Positions 24,396 through 33,566 of a DNA stretch of 64,000 nt are shown here, in pieces. How positions within the stretch are numbered: the first letter of the stretch is position 1; each line of letters opens with the position of its first letter. The stretch comes from Clostridiales bacterium. Its GTDB lineage: Bacteria; Bacillota; Desulfotomaculia; Desulfotomaculales; VENG01. The stretch spans positions 1 through 64,000 of the forward strand of contig JADQBQ010000001.1 in the NCBI GenBank assembly GCA_016278505.1, read 5' to 3'. The position numbers and the translations under genes are program-made. Below the pieces are notes generated by a model. That model was given only the letters and a program-made list of their open reading frames with translations. It made no database searches and had not been told where the DNA came from.

Positions 24396-25754
24396 ATGCT
24401 TACCATGCAGGAAATAATGGAAACCATCAACATGGTGCAAGAGGAAAAACTTGATATCAGAACCATTACTATGGGCATCAGCCTGCGGGATTGCTGTGAC
24501 CCGGACCCAAAAAAAGCCGGACAAAAAATTTACGACAAAATTACCCGCCTGGCTGAAAACCTGGTTCCGATAGGAGAAGATATAGCCAGAGAATTCGGGA
24601 TTCCCATTGTCAATAAGCGCATCTCGGTAACTCCCATTTCACTGGTAGGTGACTGTGCCCACACCGAAGATTATGTAGTCTTTGCCGAAGCAATGGACCG
24701 TGCTGCTGAAGAAGTAGGAGTTAACTTTATAGGGGGGTTCTCTGCTCTAGTCCACAAAGGAATGACCGGCGGTGATACAAAGCTTATTCAATCCATACCC
24801 CGGGCTTTGGCCGAAACCGAAAGAGTTTGCGCCTCAGTCAATGTAGCTACCACCAAGGCGGGGATTAATATGGACGCGGTATACCTGATGGGAAAGGTAA
24901 TCCGGGAAACTGCTGAAAAAACCCGGGAGAGAGACGGCCTGGGGTGTGCTAAGCTGGTTACTTTTGCCAATGTTCCTGAGGACAATCCCTTCATGGCCGG
25001 AGCCTTCCACGGCGTGGGGGAACCGGAATCAGTCATTAACGTGGGAGTTAGCGGCCCCGGTGTTGTTAGCCGGGCGGTAAGCAGGGTAAAAGAATCGGAT
25101 TTCGGCACCCTGGCCGAGACCATTAAAAAAACAGCATTTAAAATAACTCGCATGGGGGAACTGGTGGGCCGTACTGCGGCATCCCGCCTGGGGCTGCCCT
25201 TTGGCATTGTGGATATTTCGCTGGCCCCTACCCCTGCGGTAGGCGACAGTGTAGCTGAAATACTGGAATCAATGGGTCTGGAACGGTGCGGCACTCACGG
25301 TACCACCGCTGCCCTGGCCCTTTTAAACGATGCAGTTAAAAAGGGAGGAGCCATGGCATCCTCTTACGTGGGCGGCCTGTCCGGCGCCTTCATTCCGGTT
25401 AGTGAGGACGCAGGAATGATCAGGGCCGTGGAAGAAGGGGCCTTAAACCTGGAAAAACTGGAAGCCATGACCTGCGTCTGTTCTGTGGGGTTGGATATGA
25501 TTGCCGTTCCCGGTGACACCTCCGCTGAAACCCTGGCTGCCATTATTGCCGATGAGGCGGCCATTGGAGTAATAAATCAAAAGACCACCGCGGTACGCAT
25601 CATTCCCGCTCCGGGGAAAGAGGTTGGAGAGCGCGTGGAGTACGGGGGCTTACTGGGCAGCGCACCGGTCATGCCGGTACACCGTTTTTCCTCTACAGAA
25701 TTTGTGCGGCGGGGTGGGAGAATTCCGGCCCCTGTGCACAGTTTGAGTAATTAA
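24396..25754 (+). CDS. UPF0210/PFL-like family protein (DUF711)
   Basis: A 452-residue protein of the UPF0210 (PFL family, DUF711) group, structurally related to glycyl radical enzymes but of unknown activity. Glycine-rich stretches [15 protein letters not shown] and [19 protein letters not shown] are typical. Pairs with the ACT protein in an operon across Firmicutes and archaea. No activating enzyme is nearby. Confidence 0.92.
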   Translation: MLTMQEIMETINMVQEEKLDIRTITMGISLRDCCDPDPKKAGQKIYDKITRLAENLVPIGEDIAREFGIPIVNKRISVTPISLVGDCAHTEDYVVFAEAMDRAAEEVGVNFIGGFSALVHKGMTGGDTKLIQSIPRALAETERVCASVNVATTKAGINMDAVYLMGKVIRETAEKTRERDGLGCAKLVTFANVPEDNPFMAGAFHGVGEPESVINVGVSGPGVVSRAVSRVKESDFGTLAETIKKTAFKITRMGELVGRTAASRLGLPFGIVDISLAPTPAVGDSVAEILESMGLERCGTHGTTAALALLNDAVKKGGAMASSYVGGLSGAFIPVSEDAGMIRAVEEGALNLEKLEAMTCVCSVGLDMIAVPGDTSAETLAAIIADEAAIGVINQKTTAVRIIPAPGKEVGERVEYGGLLGSAPVMPVHRFSSTEFVRRGGRIPAPVHSLSN

Positions 25755-25759
25755 AAAAA

Positions 25760-26737
25760 TCATTTAGGAGTATACATAGGGGTTAGCCTTAACCAACCCT
25801 TGAGTTTACCGAATTTAAGATATTCATTGTACAAATCAACCTCTTTCCTCAAAAAACCTCCGTAGATTTTACGCAGACGGTCGTTGGTTGTATTTTGCTT
25901 AAATGCTGTGGCGTGTAGTTCGAACATAAATTGCATTCCAGTAAGAATTTGCCTGTACATAAGTACATCTTCCAGTAATTCGGCATTCTTATTGGTCTTT
26001 ACACTTTTGGGCGGTCTTTCAGGCAAGGGCAGCCCAAAATGATCCATTTCCTTTTCCAAGACATTAATTTGCTTTTCTAACGTTCCTTTAATTTCATTCC
26101 CTAATTCAAAAGAAAAATCTTTATCATGGGCATAGTTCTGGTAAATTTGACTGATTTCTAAACTGTCATACCTACTGGTGAGGTGATCCCACAGGTGATA
26201 AGCCTCCCCCGAGTCCAAACGTTCCATAGTGCCTGGAGGTGACTCGGGATATAACGGTGGGGTACCAACCCATCCCTTTAATTTAGCGTATTTTATAGTG
26301 TCGTCGTATAATTTGAGCTCGTCCATAAGATATTTCCTGGCAATATTGCGGATATGTTCACTAGTAACGGAAGTTCTCAAAGCTCTTAATTGCATAGAGA
26401 TGTTTTCCTGAATCTGTGTCATCATTAAAGAAGAGATAAAGTGGTCGGTATAAGCCTCGGTGTTTCTCTGAGTACGTACACTTTGTGGTGGTCGGCGGGG
26501 CAGGGATATCTGGTATTGGTTCATCAGGTTTTCCAGCTCGTCCATCTGCTTTTTTGCCATCTCATATAAGTTGTGTTCCAGCAAAAGACTAAAATCTTTA
26601 TCGTGAATATAGTTTTGGAAAATCCTTATTTGTTCAATGGTTCCATATCGGCTTTGCAGCAAATCCCAGAGATTGTAAGCTTCCTGAGCATCCAGCGGCT
26701 TTGGTTTTTTGTTTTTATGTGTAATAAATCGTAAAAT
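25760..26737 (-). CDS. Tandem DUF3231 protein (ATT start)
   Basis: About 325 residues made of two DUF3231-like repeats. Each has the series LWD..SRY, (Y/F)QNY.HDKDFS, LP.RPP.SV and KLKGW...P.Y, the last motif ending each half. Helical, ferritin-like folds are expected; function unknown. The first LWDLLQSRY lies upstream of the first in-frame TTG (26662). With TAA in frame at 26752-26750, ATT at 26737, seven bases after AAGGAGG, is the only well-placed start. Ends 5 bases from the convergent UPF0210 gene. A single-repeat relative is at 58211. Confidence 0.82.
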   Translation of the reverse strand: MLRFITHKNKKPKPLDAQEAYNLWDLLQSRYGTIEQIRIFQNYIHDKDFSLLLEHNLYEMAKKQMDELENLMNQYQISLPRRPPQSVRTQRNTEAYTDHFISSLMMTQIQENISMQLRALRTSVTSEHIRNIARKYLMDELKLYDDTIKYAKLKGWVGTPPLYPESPPGTMERLDSGEAYHLWDHLTSRYDSLEISQIYQNYAHDKDFSFELGNEIKGTLEKQINVLEKEMDHFGLPLPERPPKSVKTNKNAELLEDVLMYRQILTGMQFMFELHATAFKQNTTNDRLRKIYGGFLRKEVDLYNEYLKFGKLKGWLRLTPMYTPK

Positions 26738-26793
26738 ATTATCGCCTCCTTATTTTTGCTATTTTGCGTATGTTTCCAATCAAATATGTGAAA

Positions 26794-26837
26794 AAAGAGA
26801 GGGACTCCCACTTATTTAAGCAGGAGTTCCTCTCTTT
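26794..26837 (-). terminator. Terminator of the small gene at 26836
   Basis: AAAGAGAGGGACTCC pairs with GGAGTTCCTCTCTTT (one G-T) over 15 bp, followed on the minus strand by TTTTTT. It overlaps the stop codon of the small gene. Confidence 0.9.
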
Positions 26838-26997
26838 ACTTGATGAAAAAAGTTTGACATTTAGCTACTACGTTAACTAGTTTGTCGATTACATTTTTCA
26901 AACTTCCATTAGTAATATTACCATCGCAATCGGCTTCCTGTTCTGCAATAAATTTGACAACTTTCTCAACTTCCTGTAATAGTATTGACTTTTTAAT
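26836..26997 (-). CDS. Small unknown protein, 53 residues (ATT start)
   Basis: Not recognised. A charged, probably helical protein containing EQEADCDG in the middle and CQTFF at the end. Supported as a gene by GAGAGG seven bases before an in-frame ATT at 26997, a strong terminator at the stop and a promoter-like region upstream. The only other in-frame starts (TTG 27039, TTG 27027) have no ribosome-binding site at proper spacing. Confidence 0.5.
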   Translation of the reverse strand: MKKSILLQEVEKVVKFIAEQEADCDGNITNGSLKNVIDKLVNVVAKCQTFFIK

Positions 26998-27032
26998 AAC
27001 CTGACCTCTCCCAATTCCATAAGGCAATAAGG

Positions 27033-27074
27033 TTTTCAATCCTTATCTTGCTTTTAAAGTATAAGGATTGAAAA
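27033..27074. promoter_or_regulatory. 14-bp perfect inverted repeat over a promoter
   Basis: TTTTCAATCCTTAT (27033-27046) pairs perfectly with ATAAGGATTGAAAA (27061-27074) across 14 nt. On the minus strand a TTAACA-16-TATACT promoter overlaps the repeat, so it could be an operator or a 5' hairpin of the small-gene transcript. Confidence 0.5.
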
Positions 27075-27164
27075 CGATATGTTAATTATAGAAATATTTA
27101 AGCAAAGTATATCAGTAATGATAACAAAAATATACATACTTTCGCTGCAAACAGCTCCTGCAGC

Positions 27165-27959
27165 TTAACTATCGGTTAAAGTTACCAGAGTCACCTCCGG
27201 GCGGCAGAATAAGCGAAGGGGTAAGCCGCTGGTTCCCAAACCTCTGTTAATGTAAAGGTAGGAGCCATTTTTTTCAAACAAACCCGCGTCATACTTGGGG
27301 AATTTGCCCTGCCCCGGAACCCAAAGTGCCCCTACCCAGGGGATACGAACTTGCCCCCCATGGGTGTGACCGGCAAGAATCAAATCCACTCCCCTGCCAG
27401 CATAGGTATCGAACACCCTGGGATAGTGAGATAGTAATATTACCGGGCCTTTTGCACGCAATTTACTCAAATCCACATTTACTCTACCATTTAACCCTAC
27501 TCCAATCAAAGTTAAAGAACCATTCCCCGTAGAGAAACTTAATCCTGTACCATTATCTAATACATGCACGTTACCTGCTACCAGCTTTTCTTTCAATTGC
27601 TCGTACAGTCCACTGGCCCGCTCGTGGTTTCCCGGCACGTAATATACCGGGGCCAGCTCTGCGGCCTTTTCCAGTAGTTCCAAACCCGGCTCCAACTTTC
27701 TCCTTCTATAATCGATCAAATCACCTGTAAAAACTATTATATCGATCCTCTTGTTCCTTAGCAGATTAAAAATTTTCTTCTGTCCATTACCAAAACGGGC
27801 GCTGTGCAAATCCGACAAATGTAAAATAGTAACCCCTTGCAGAGAAGGAGGCAGGTTTTTAACAGGTACATTAATCTTGGTTAATTGTGGGAAGAAGCTA
27901 TACCACATAAACCCAACTCCAATCAGTAAGAGGCATAAAAATAATAATAATTTATTCAT
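27165..27959 (-). CDS. Membrane-anchored metallophosphoesterase (YkuE-like)
   Basis: A protein of about 264 residues with one N-terminal membrane segment and a calcineurin-like phosphoesterase domain: HLSDLHS near 48, TGDLID near 78, GNHE near 110, SHYP near 180 and GHTHGG near 203, the full binuclear metal set. Relatives act on envelope or lipid phosphoesters; the substrate here is unknown. ATG at 27959 is six bases after GGAG. Confidence 0.9.
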   Translation of the reverse strand: MNKLLLFLCLLLIGVGFMWYSFFPQLTKINVPVKNLPPSLQGVTILHLSDLHSARFGNGQKKIFNLLRNKRIDIIVFTGDLIDYRRRKLEPGLELLEKAAELAPVYYVPGNHERASGLYEQLKEKLVAGNVHVLDNGTGLSFSTGNGSLTLIGVGLNGRVNVDLSKLRAKGPVILLSHYPRVFDTYAGRGVDLILAGHTHGGQVRIPWVGALWVPGQGKFPKYDAGLFEKNGSYLYINRGLGTSGLPLRLFCRPEVTLVTLTDS

Positions 27960-28125
27960 ATTCATCTCCAAAGCAACAAACGAATTAATTTTACTTCATA
28001 TTGCCATAATATTCATATAGGTGATTTGCGTTACTGTTATTTTTGCAATATGGAAACGGAAGATATGCCCAATACTAAAAAATGACTTACATTGATTACT
28101 ATAACACACTGAAAGGAGACTATAA

Positions 28126-29111
28126 ATGTACCAGACAATAATAATAGGTATGGGCCCGGCAGGGCTTACAGCAGCAGTTTACGCAGCAAGAAAAAAATGA
28201 AGGTACTTATGTTGGGCAAGGAATACGGGGGCCAGGCCTCATGGACCAGTGAAATTGAAAATTACATGGGCTTTCAATATATAAGCGGCCCGGAGCTGAT
28301 GAACCGTTTTGAAGAACATGTAAAAGAATACCGAGTGGAAAGAGATCTGGCAGAAGTAGAGAAAGTCACGCAGTCCGGCAGTGTTTTCACTGTTACGTGT
28401 AAGGATGGCACGGAATACCGGTCTCAAACAGTAATTATAGCTGCAGGAAAATCTCCGCGCAGGCTTGATGTGCCGGGAGAAAAACGTTTCACAGGGAGGG
28501 GAATAAGCTACTGCGCAGTGTGCGATGCCCCTCTTTTCGGAGGAAAGAAGGTAGCCGTGATCGGCGGGGGAAATTCGGCGCTGGAAGCTGCCTATGACTT
28601 AACAAACATAGCTGAACATGTTTATGTAGTATCCCTAGAGGAATGGACGGCCGACGAGGTTCTGGTGGATAAAGTAGAGAGTGCCGAAAACATGACCAAG
28701 TTGATAGGCTGGAATACCACCGGCATTGACGGTGGAACCATGGTTAAAGGGGTTACTTTGCAATCAGTCACTGACCCGTCACAGGAAAAGAAATTAGAAG
28801 TGGAAGGGGTGTTCATAGAAATAGGAACGATTCCTAACAGTGGAATAGTAAAAGGCCTGCTGGAAATGAATAAAAACAAGGAAGTTATTGTAAACTGCGA
28901 TTGTACTACTTCTGTTCCGGGGGCTTTTGCAGCTGGAGACATAACAAACATCCCGGAAAAACAAATTATCGTTGCTGCCGGTGAAGGTGCCAAGGCCACT
29001 CTTAGCGCATACAAATACCTGTTAAGACTGGATTCCGAGCCCAAAGCATATTTTCACCATATTGACAAAACGGCTAATGAACACCAGGGTCAAGGGTTGC
29101 CGTTACATTAA
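28126..29111 (+). CDS. Thioredoxin reductase/AhpF-like flavoprotein, split by a -1 frameshift at A7
   Basis: ATG 28126 (GAAAGGAG upstream) encodes the FAD motif IIIGMGPAGLTAAVYAARKK and then hits TGA at 28198. The rest (304 residues) continues in the -1 frame from 28197. It has redox motif CAVC and nucleotide motif GGGNSALEA, then GAFAAGDI for FAD. After GGGNSALEA the arginine-rich HRR motif of NADPH thioredoxin reductases is absent; VVSLEEWTADEVLVDKV is closer to the AhpF pattern, hinting at NADH. A_AAA_AAA (28191-28197) directly before TGA fits programmed slippage, mutation or a sequencing error. Confidence 0.8.
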
Positions 29112-29128
29112 GAAAGGGGTTACAAAAC

Positions 29129-29341
29129 ATGCTGGATGATTATACCAGATTTAAAGCCAATGACGAAATAGCATTACTCACTGCCATTTCCATGACGGAG
29201 GTAACCGCCAAGAAAGCGGAGTTATACCAGGGACTAGCTACAAACGCGGAAGTGAAAAATTTCTTTGAGCGGCGGGCAGCACTAATGAGGAAAGTAAACG
29301 ACGGTATCAGAAAACATTTGGACAAACTGGGGAGGACTTGA
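29129..29341 (+). CDS. Small unknown helical protein
   Basis: Not recognised. 70 residues, charged and probably two long helices (RFKANDEIALLTAISMTEV, then a basic second half). ATG preceded by AAGAAAGGGG; starts 17 bases after the flavoprotein stop, so likely cotranscribed and possibly linked to it. Confidence 0.65.
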   Translation: MLDDYTRFKANDEIALLTAISMTEVTAKKAELYQGLATNAEVKNFFERRAALMRKVNDGIRKHLDKLGRT

Positions 29342-29364
29342 TAAAATGCACGATCTTGATATAT

Positions 29365-29448
29365 TGTCATTCTGAGTGCAGCGAAGAATTTGAGTATTTT
29401 TGCGGCTTTTAAGATTCTTCATTTCACTTTGTTTCATTCAGAATGACA
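29365..29448. repeat. Foldback of the CATTCTGAG type
   Basis: TGTCATTCTGA (29365-29375) pairs perfectly with TCAGAATGACA (29438-29448); GAAGAAT (29383-29389) pairs with ATTCTTC (29414-29420) inside. It resembles a dispersed hairpin family seen in several bacterial phyla. Confidence 0.75.
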
Positions 29449-29541
29449 CGAATCTGGACTTTTTCAGCAGTCCCGGACGGGTCCTCTTGTTTCCTTGTTT
29501 AAAAGGATTGTTTGGGTCTTGGCTTATGGGTCTTTTTTCTT

Positions 29542-30212
29542 TGACAGGATTACAGGATTTGCAGGATGCTTTAGGGTAGTGCTTTGGGGTCTTAAAAAAC
29601 ATTTTTAAATTATTTGTTTTAATATTTTGGACTGGTCCATAAGCTCTGTTTAGGTAATAAAGACTTTCGATTGTATTTTTGTATTTTTTTACAATCCTGT
29701 ATATCCTGTTAATCCTGTCTAAACTCCCATGAACCATATACACAAACTAGAATGAAAATATGTTTCCAAAAATAAACATCTTGGGTCGTCTTTGGGGCCA
29801 ACCAACTTTTGACAGGATTTACAGGATTGATAGGATTGATAGGATAAGCAATGAAGTTTATCTGGCAATGGAATTATTAATAAATACTTTCATTTTGATT
29901 CATCTCATAAATATAAATCATTTTTTTTCATTGTTTTCAATTAATAGTGCTCTTTTAGAACCATGATGTATCTACGCTCTTAAGTAATGATCCTGCTCAA
30001 AAACAATCCTGCAAATCCTGTTAATCCTGTCAAAAAACGACCCTAAAGGAATACCCCAAATGTTTTCCCAAAAGGAATACCTAAGATCTTCTTATATCAA
30101 AGAACCGTAAGAACGCATGCAAAAATCCTATATATCCCGGGTATTTTCGTAAAAAAAATTGTTTACCCCAAAGCCTCACATGCAAAGCCTTTTACCCCGC
30201 TTATCCCGTCAA
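29542..30212. repeat. Repeat-rich intergenic region with AGGATT-type clusters
   Basis: No believable gene in 29342-30264. Clusters of the 9-bp-period ACAGGATTT repeat occur at 29542-29567, 29692-29721 (reverse), 29810-29848, 30004-30032 (reverse) and, decayed, at 30124-30212. Next to the second cluster is CATGAACCATATACACAAAC (29730-29749), a reverse copy of the sequences found at 60266 and 62852. Confidence 0.8.
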
Positions 30213-30264
30213 AACATTTATTTTCGTAAAAAAACTGGCCACCACCACCGGACGGTTTTCCTTG

Positions 30265-31086
30265 TTATCCTTCATCCCCCTCATCCTTCCATGCCAAACA
30301 GTCCAAGAATTCTTGATGTATCAAACCATTGGAGGCCACAATGTCTACATACTCATCAAGGTATAGTGACTGCCCGGCCAGGTTACTTACTTGGCCTCCG
30401 GCTTCTTCCACCAGCACCATCCCGGCGGCCACGTCCCAGGGGCGGAGAGATACCTCCCAAAAGCCTGTAAGCCTGCCGCAGGCTACGTAGGCCAATTCCA
30501 GGGCGGCGGAGCCCAGTGCCCGCAGGTTACTACAGCTGTCAATTACCCTTTTTAAATTTACTTGATACAGGCGAGGGCGCTTTTTGATGTTGCCCGGATA
30601 TCCGGTTACCAGTAAGCTGTGTTCCATGCAACTAACGGATTTATCCACGGTAAAAGGCCGGCCGTTTAATTTAGCACCGCCTCCGCGCACAGCTGTATAG
30701 GTTTCCTGCCGGAAGGGATCGTGAATAACGCCTAGGACAGGCACCCCTTGGTGGGCCAGGGCGATGGAAACACAACAAAACTGCAGCCCAAATACAAAGT
30801 TGGTGGTGCCGTCAAGGGGGTCCACATACCAGGTTAAGATATCGGCAGGCACAAGCGGCCTATCTCCCTGCTGTTCTTCCCCTACTATGGAATGGGCAGG
30901 AAAATGGGAACTAATAGCCTGCAATATTATTTCCTCCGCCTGCCGGTCCACCTCTGTTACCAGGTCTGATACGCAAGATTTGCTTTCAGTAACCGTATGG
31001 CAGCTTATTTTATCTTTGATTAGGTGCCCGGCTTCTTGGGCAGCACGCACTGCTACCTGCAGTTCATCTTGATACCGGTATACCAT
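30265..31086 (-). CDS. Inositol monophosphatase-family phosphatase
   Basis: A 273-residue IMPase-like enzyme, a metal-dependent phosphatase of inositol phosphate or related small phosphoesters. GEEQQGD near 70, WYVDPLDGTTNF near 85-96 and the C-terminal WDVAAGMVLVEEAGG carry the metal ligands. ATG at 31086 follows GGTGGTGA. The exact substrate cannot be read from sequence. Confidence 0.92.
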   Translation of the reverse strand: MVYRYQDELQVAVRAAQEAGHLIKDKISCHTVTESKSCVSDLVTEVDRQAEEIILQAISSHFPAHSIVGEEQQGDRPLVPADILTWYVDPLDGTTNFVFGLQFCCVSIALAHQGVPVLGVIHDPFRQETYTAVRGGGAKLNGRPFTVDKSVSCMEHSLLVTGYPGNIKKRPRLYQVNLKRVIDSCSNLRALGSAALELAYVACGRLTGFWEVSLRPWDVAAGMVLVEEAGGQVSNLAGQSLYLDEYVDIVASNGLIHQEFLDCLAWKDEGDEG

Positions 31087-31111
31087 TGTGTCACCACCTG
31101 TTCTGTTTAAT

Positions 31112-31144
31112 AAAAGCACACCGGCAATTTGCCGTTGTGCTTTT
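31112..31144. terminator. Terminator between proA and the phosphatase
   Basis: AAAAGCACA...TGTGCTTTT with inner CGGCA/TGCCG pairing, centred in the short gap after proA. Confidence 0.85.
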
Positions 31145-31151
31145 AATTGGT

Positions 31152-32405
31152 TTACTCTCGAATTTGTCCTTCCCCGAAGACAACATACTTAATGGTAGTA
31201 AGTTCCTTTAACCCCATCGGGCCGCGAGCGTGTAGTTTCTGCGTACTAATGCCGATCTCGGCCCCAAAACCGAACATGCCGCCGTCTGTGAAACGGGTGG
31301 AGGCATTAATGTATACTGCCGCGGCGTCAACTTCCCGTTGAAACCTGCGCCCTTTAGAATAACTGTCAGTAACAATACATTCTGAATGCCCGGTACCGTA
31401 TTTATAAATGTGATCCATGGCTTCATCAATATCGTCAACTACTTTAACGGCTATAATAAAATCCAGGAATTCAGCGGCGTAATCATTTTCAGTGGCGGGA
31501 TTCACCCAGGAAACAATTTCACGAGTCTTTTCGCAACCGCGAACTTCCACACCACTTTCCTTAAGTCGCTGCAATGTTCCCGGCAAAAAATCGACAGCAA
31601 CATCTTTATGCACAAGTAAAGACTCTATGGCATTACATACCCCGGGACGCTGGCATTTGGCATTAATTGTTATATTCTGTGCCATATCCAGATTTGCCTC
31701 ACTGTCCACATACACATGGCAGTTCCCTACCCCGGTTTCAATCACCGGCACGGTGGCATTTTGCACCACAGTTTGGATCAGGCCCGCTCCGCCCCTAGGA
31801 ATAAGAACATCCAGATATTGATTTAATTTTAACATTACATTTACCGCTGCACGGTCAGTGTTCTCAATAAGCTGAACAGCACCTTCCGGTATGCCTGCAG
31901 TTTGAGCAGCGCCGGCAATTACGCGCGCCACGGCACAGTTAGAGTTAACTGCTTCCGACCCTCCCCGCAGAACAACGGCATTGCCTGATTTCAGGCAAAG
32001 GCCTGCAGCATCCACAGTTACATTGGGCCTGGCCTCATAAATAATGCCAACAACTCCCATGGGTACCCGAGTACGCCCCACTTGTAAGCCGTTGGGCCTT
32101 GTCCACATGGCATCCATTTCCCCCACCGGGTCGGCAAGCGAACTAAGCATCTCCAGTCCCCGGGCCATATCTTCCACCCGTTCTCTTGTGAGCAGCAACC
32201 TGTCGATAAGGGATCTGGAAAGACCCTTTTCCCGACCTGCCTCTACGTCCTTGGTGTTTTGTTCCAATATGTATTCACATTGCTTGCGCAGGGCACCGGC
32301 CATAGCCAATAAAGCATTATTCTTTACATCAGTGGGAATATAAGCTAACTTTCTGGCTGCTTCCTTGGCTGCTTTGGCTTTTGCAGTTATTTCTTTTTCC
32401 ATCAC
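31152..32405 (-). CDS. proA: Glutamate-5-semialdehyde dehydrogenase (proline synthesis)
   Basis: A 417-residue ProA reducing glutamyl-5-phosphate with NADPH. The aldehyde dehydrogenase fold shows YEARPNVTVDAAGLCLKSGN near 130, the catalytic cysteine in KCQRPGVCNA near 250, and HARGPMGLKELTTIKYVVFG at the end. GTG or the adjoining ATG can serve as start. Eleven bases downstream of proB. Confidence 0.97.
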   Translation of the reverse strand: MMEKEITAKAKAAKEAARKLAYIPTDVKNNALLAMAGALRKQCEYILEQNTKDVEAGREKGLSRSLIDRLLLTRERVEDMARGLEMLSSLADPVGEMDAMWTRPNGLQVGRTRVPMGVVGIIYEARPNVTVDAAGLCLKSGNAVVLRGGSEAVNSNCAVARVIAGAAQTAGIPEGAVQLIENTDRAAVNVMLKLNQYLDVLIPRGGAGLIQTVVQNATVPVIETGVGNCHVYVDSEANLDMAQNITINAKCQRPGVCNAIESLLVHKDVAVDFLPGTLQRLKESGVEVRGCEKTREIVSWVNPATENDYAAEFLDFIIAVKVVDDIDEAMDHIYKYGTGHSECIVTDSYSKGRRFQREVDAAAVYINASTRFTDGGMFGFGAEIGISTQKLHARGPMGLKELTTIKYVVFGEGQIRE

Positions 32406-32416
32406 ATTATCCCTCC

Positions 32417-33541
32417 CTATATATCCAGCACCAGGTTATTGCGATGTATTATCTCATCAAAGTCTTTATATCCCAGCACACGTGCTATTTCACCGGTATG
32501 TAAACCTTTTATGGCATCTACTTCCAGGGCCGAATAATTGACAATACCCCTGGCAATCTCCCGGTTTTCAAATAACACACGCACCGAATTGCCTATGCCG
32601 AATTCACCTTCCACCCCTGTTACACCGGACGGTAGAAGACTTTTTCCATTCTCCATCATAGCCCGTGCAGCACCCTGGTCGACGTGTATTTGCCCTTGGA
32701 CGGCCGAGCCATAGGCTATCCAACGTTTTTTATTTCTGAGCCTTACCGAGGGCCAAAAAGCCGTTCCCACCATTTCTCCGGCCAGAATTCTGCGCAATAC
32801 ATCATCTTCGCCGGCACGGGCAATCACGGTTACCATACCTGAATGCATGGCCATCCTGGCCGCATGAATTTTAGTGGCCATACCCCCGGTACCACGCTCT
32901 GTGCCTACCCCTCCGGCCAAATTCTCAATCTCCGGTGTAATCTCGGTAACATGGTGTATTAAACGGGCTCCCTCGTCTATTTTGGGGTTTCCTGTGTACA
33001 AGCCGTCAATATCGGAAAGTAAGATCAATAAATCAGCGTCCATCAGACCGGCTACCAGAGCTGCCAGATTATCGTTATCACCTAATTTGATTTCATCAAC
33101 CGCTATAGTATCGTTTTCGTTAATTACCGGGATTACTCCCATCTGTAAAAGGGCCAGGAGCGTATTACGGGCATTCAAGAAACGTCTCCGGTCTGCAAAA
33201 TCTTCCCCGGTGAGAAGTACCTGTCCCACCGTCATACCATACTCAGAGAAAAACTTTTCATACATGTGCAAAAGCAGGCCCTGGCCGATAGCGGCCACCG
33301 CCTGTTTTTCCGGTATGGTACGGGGTCGCCTGGTGAGTCCCAGCTTTCCTACTCCGGCCCCTATAGCCCCGGAACTCACCAAAACAACTTCTAATCCTTG
33401 GTTATATAAGTCCGTGAGTTGCCTGGCCAGTTTTTCAAGCTGAGAAAGGTTAAGTCTCCCGGTATCGTGAGTGATGGAACTGGTTCCTACCTTAACAACC
33501 AGTCGCCTTACTTCTGATAAATCTCTTTTCTCCACTGTCAT
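32417..33541 (-). CDS. proB: Glutamate 5-kinase with PUA domain
   Basis: A 374-residue ProB, first step of proline synthesis. Amino-acid kinase domain (VVKVGTSSITHDTG near 15, SSGAIGAGVGKLG near 57, LLSDIDGLYTGNP near 170, GTGGMATK near 215) then a C-terminal PUA domain from about 280. Feedback by proline is the family norm. Operon with proA. Confidence 0.97.
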   Translation of the reverse strand: MTVEKRDLSEVRRLVVKVGTSSITHDTGRLNLSQLEKLARQLTDLYNQGLEVVLVSSGAIGAGVGKLGLTRRPRTIPEKQAVAAIGQGLLLHMYEKFFSEYGMTVGQVLLTGEDFADRRRFLNARNTLLALLQMGVIPVINENDTIAVDEIKLGDNDNLAALVAGLMDADLLILLSDIDGLYTGNPKIDEGARLIHHVTEITPEIENLAGGVGTERGTGGMATKIHAARMAMHSGMVTVIARAGEDDVLRRILAGEMVGTAFWPSVRLRNKKRWIAYGSAVQGQIHVDQGAARAMMENGKSLLPSGVTGVEGEFGIGNSVRVLFENREIARGIVNYSALEVDAIKGLHTGEIARVLGYKDFDEIIHRNNLVLDI

Positions 33542-33566
33542 TACTAAAATACTCCAATTGTTTAGT

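Noticed and set aside
27033-27074. Possible CRISPR repeat (ends in ATTGAAAA)
   Set aside because: It is a single inverted repeat with no second unit, no spacers and no cas genes in the window.
28198-28200. TGA as a selenocysteine codon in the flavoprotein
   Set aside because: The downstream coding frame is -1 relative to this TGA, so readthrough would not restore the protein, and no Sec is expected here.
29438-29966. Short ORFs on both strands in the repeat-rich gap
   Set aside because: They run through AGGATT clusters and other repeats, with no recognisable protein features.
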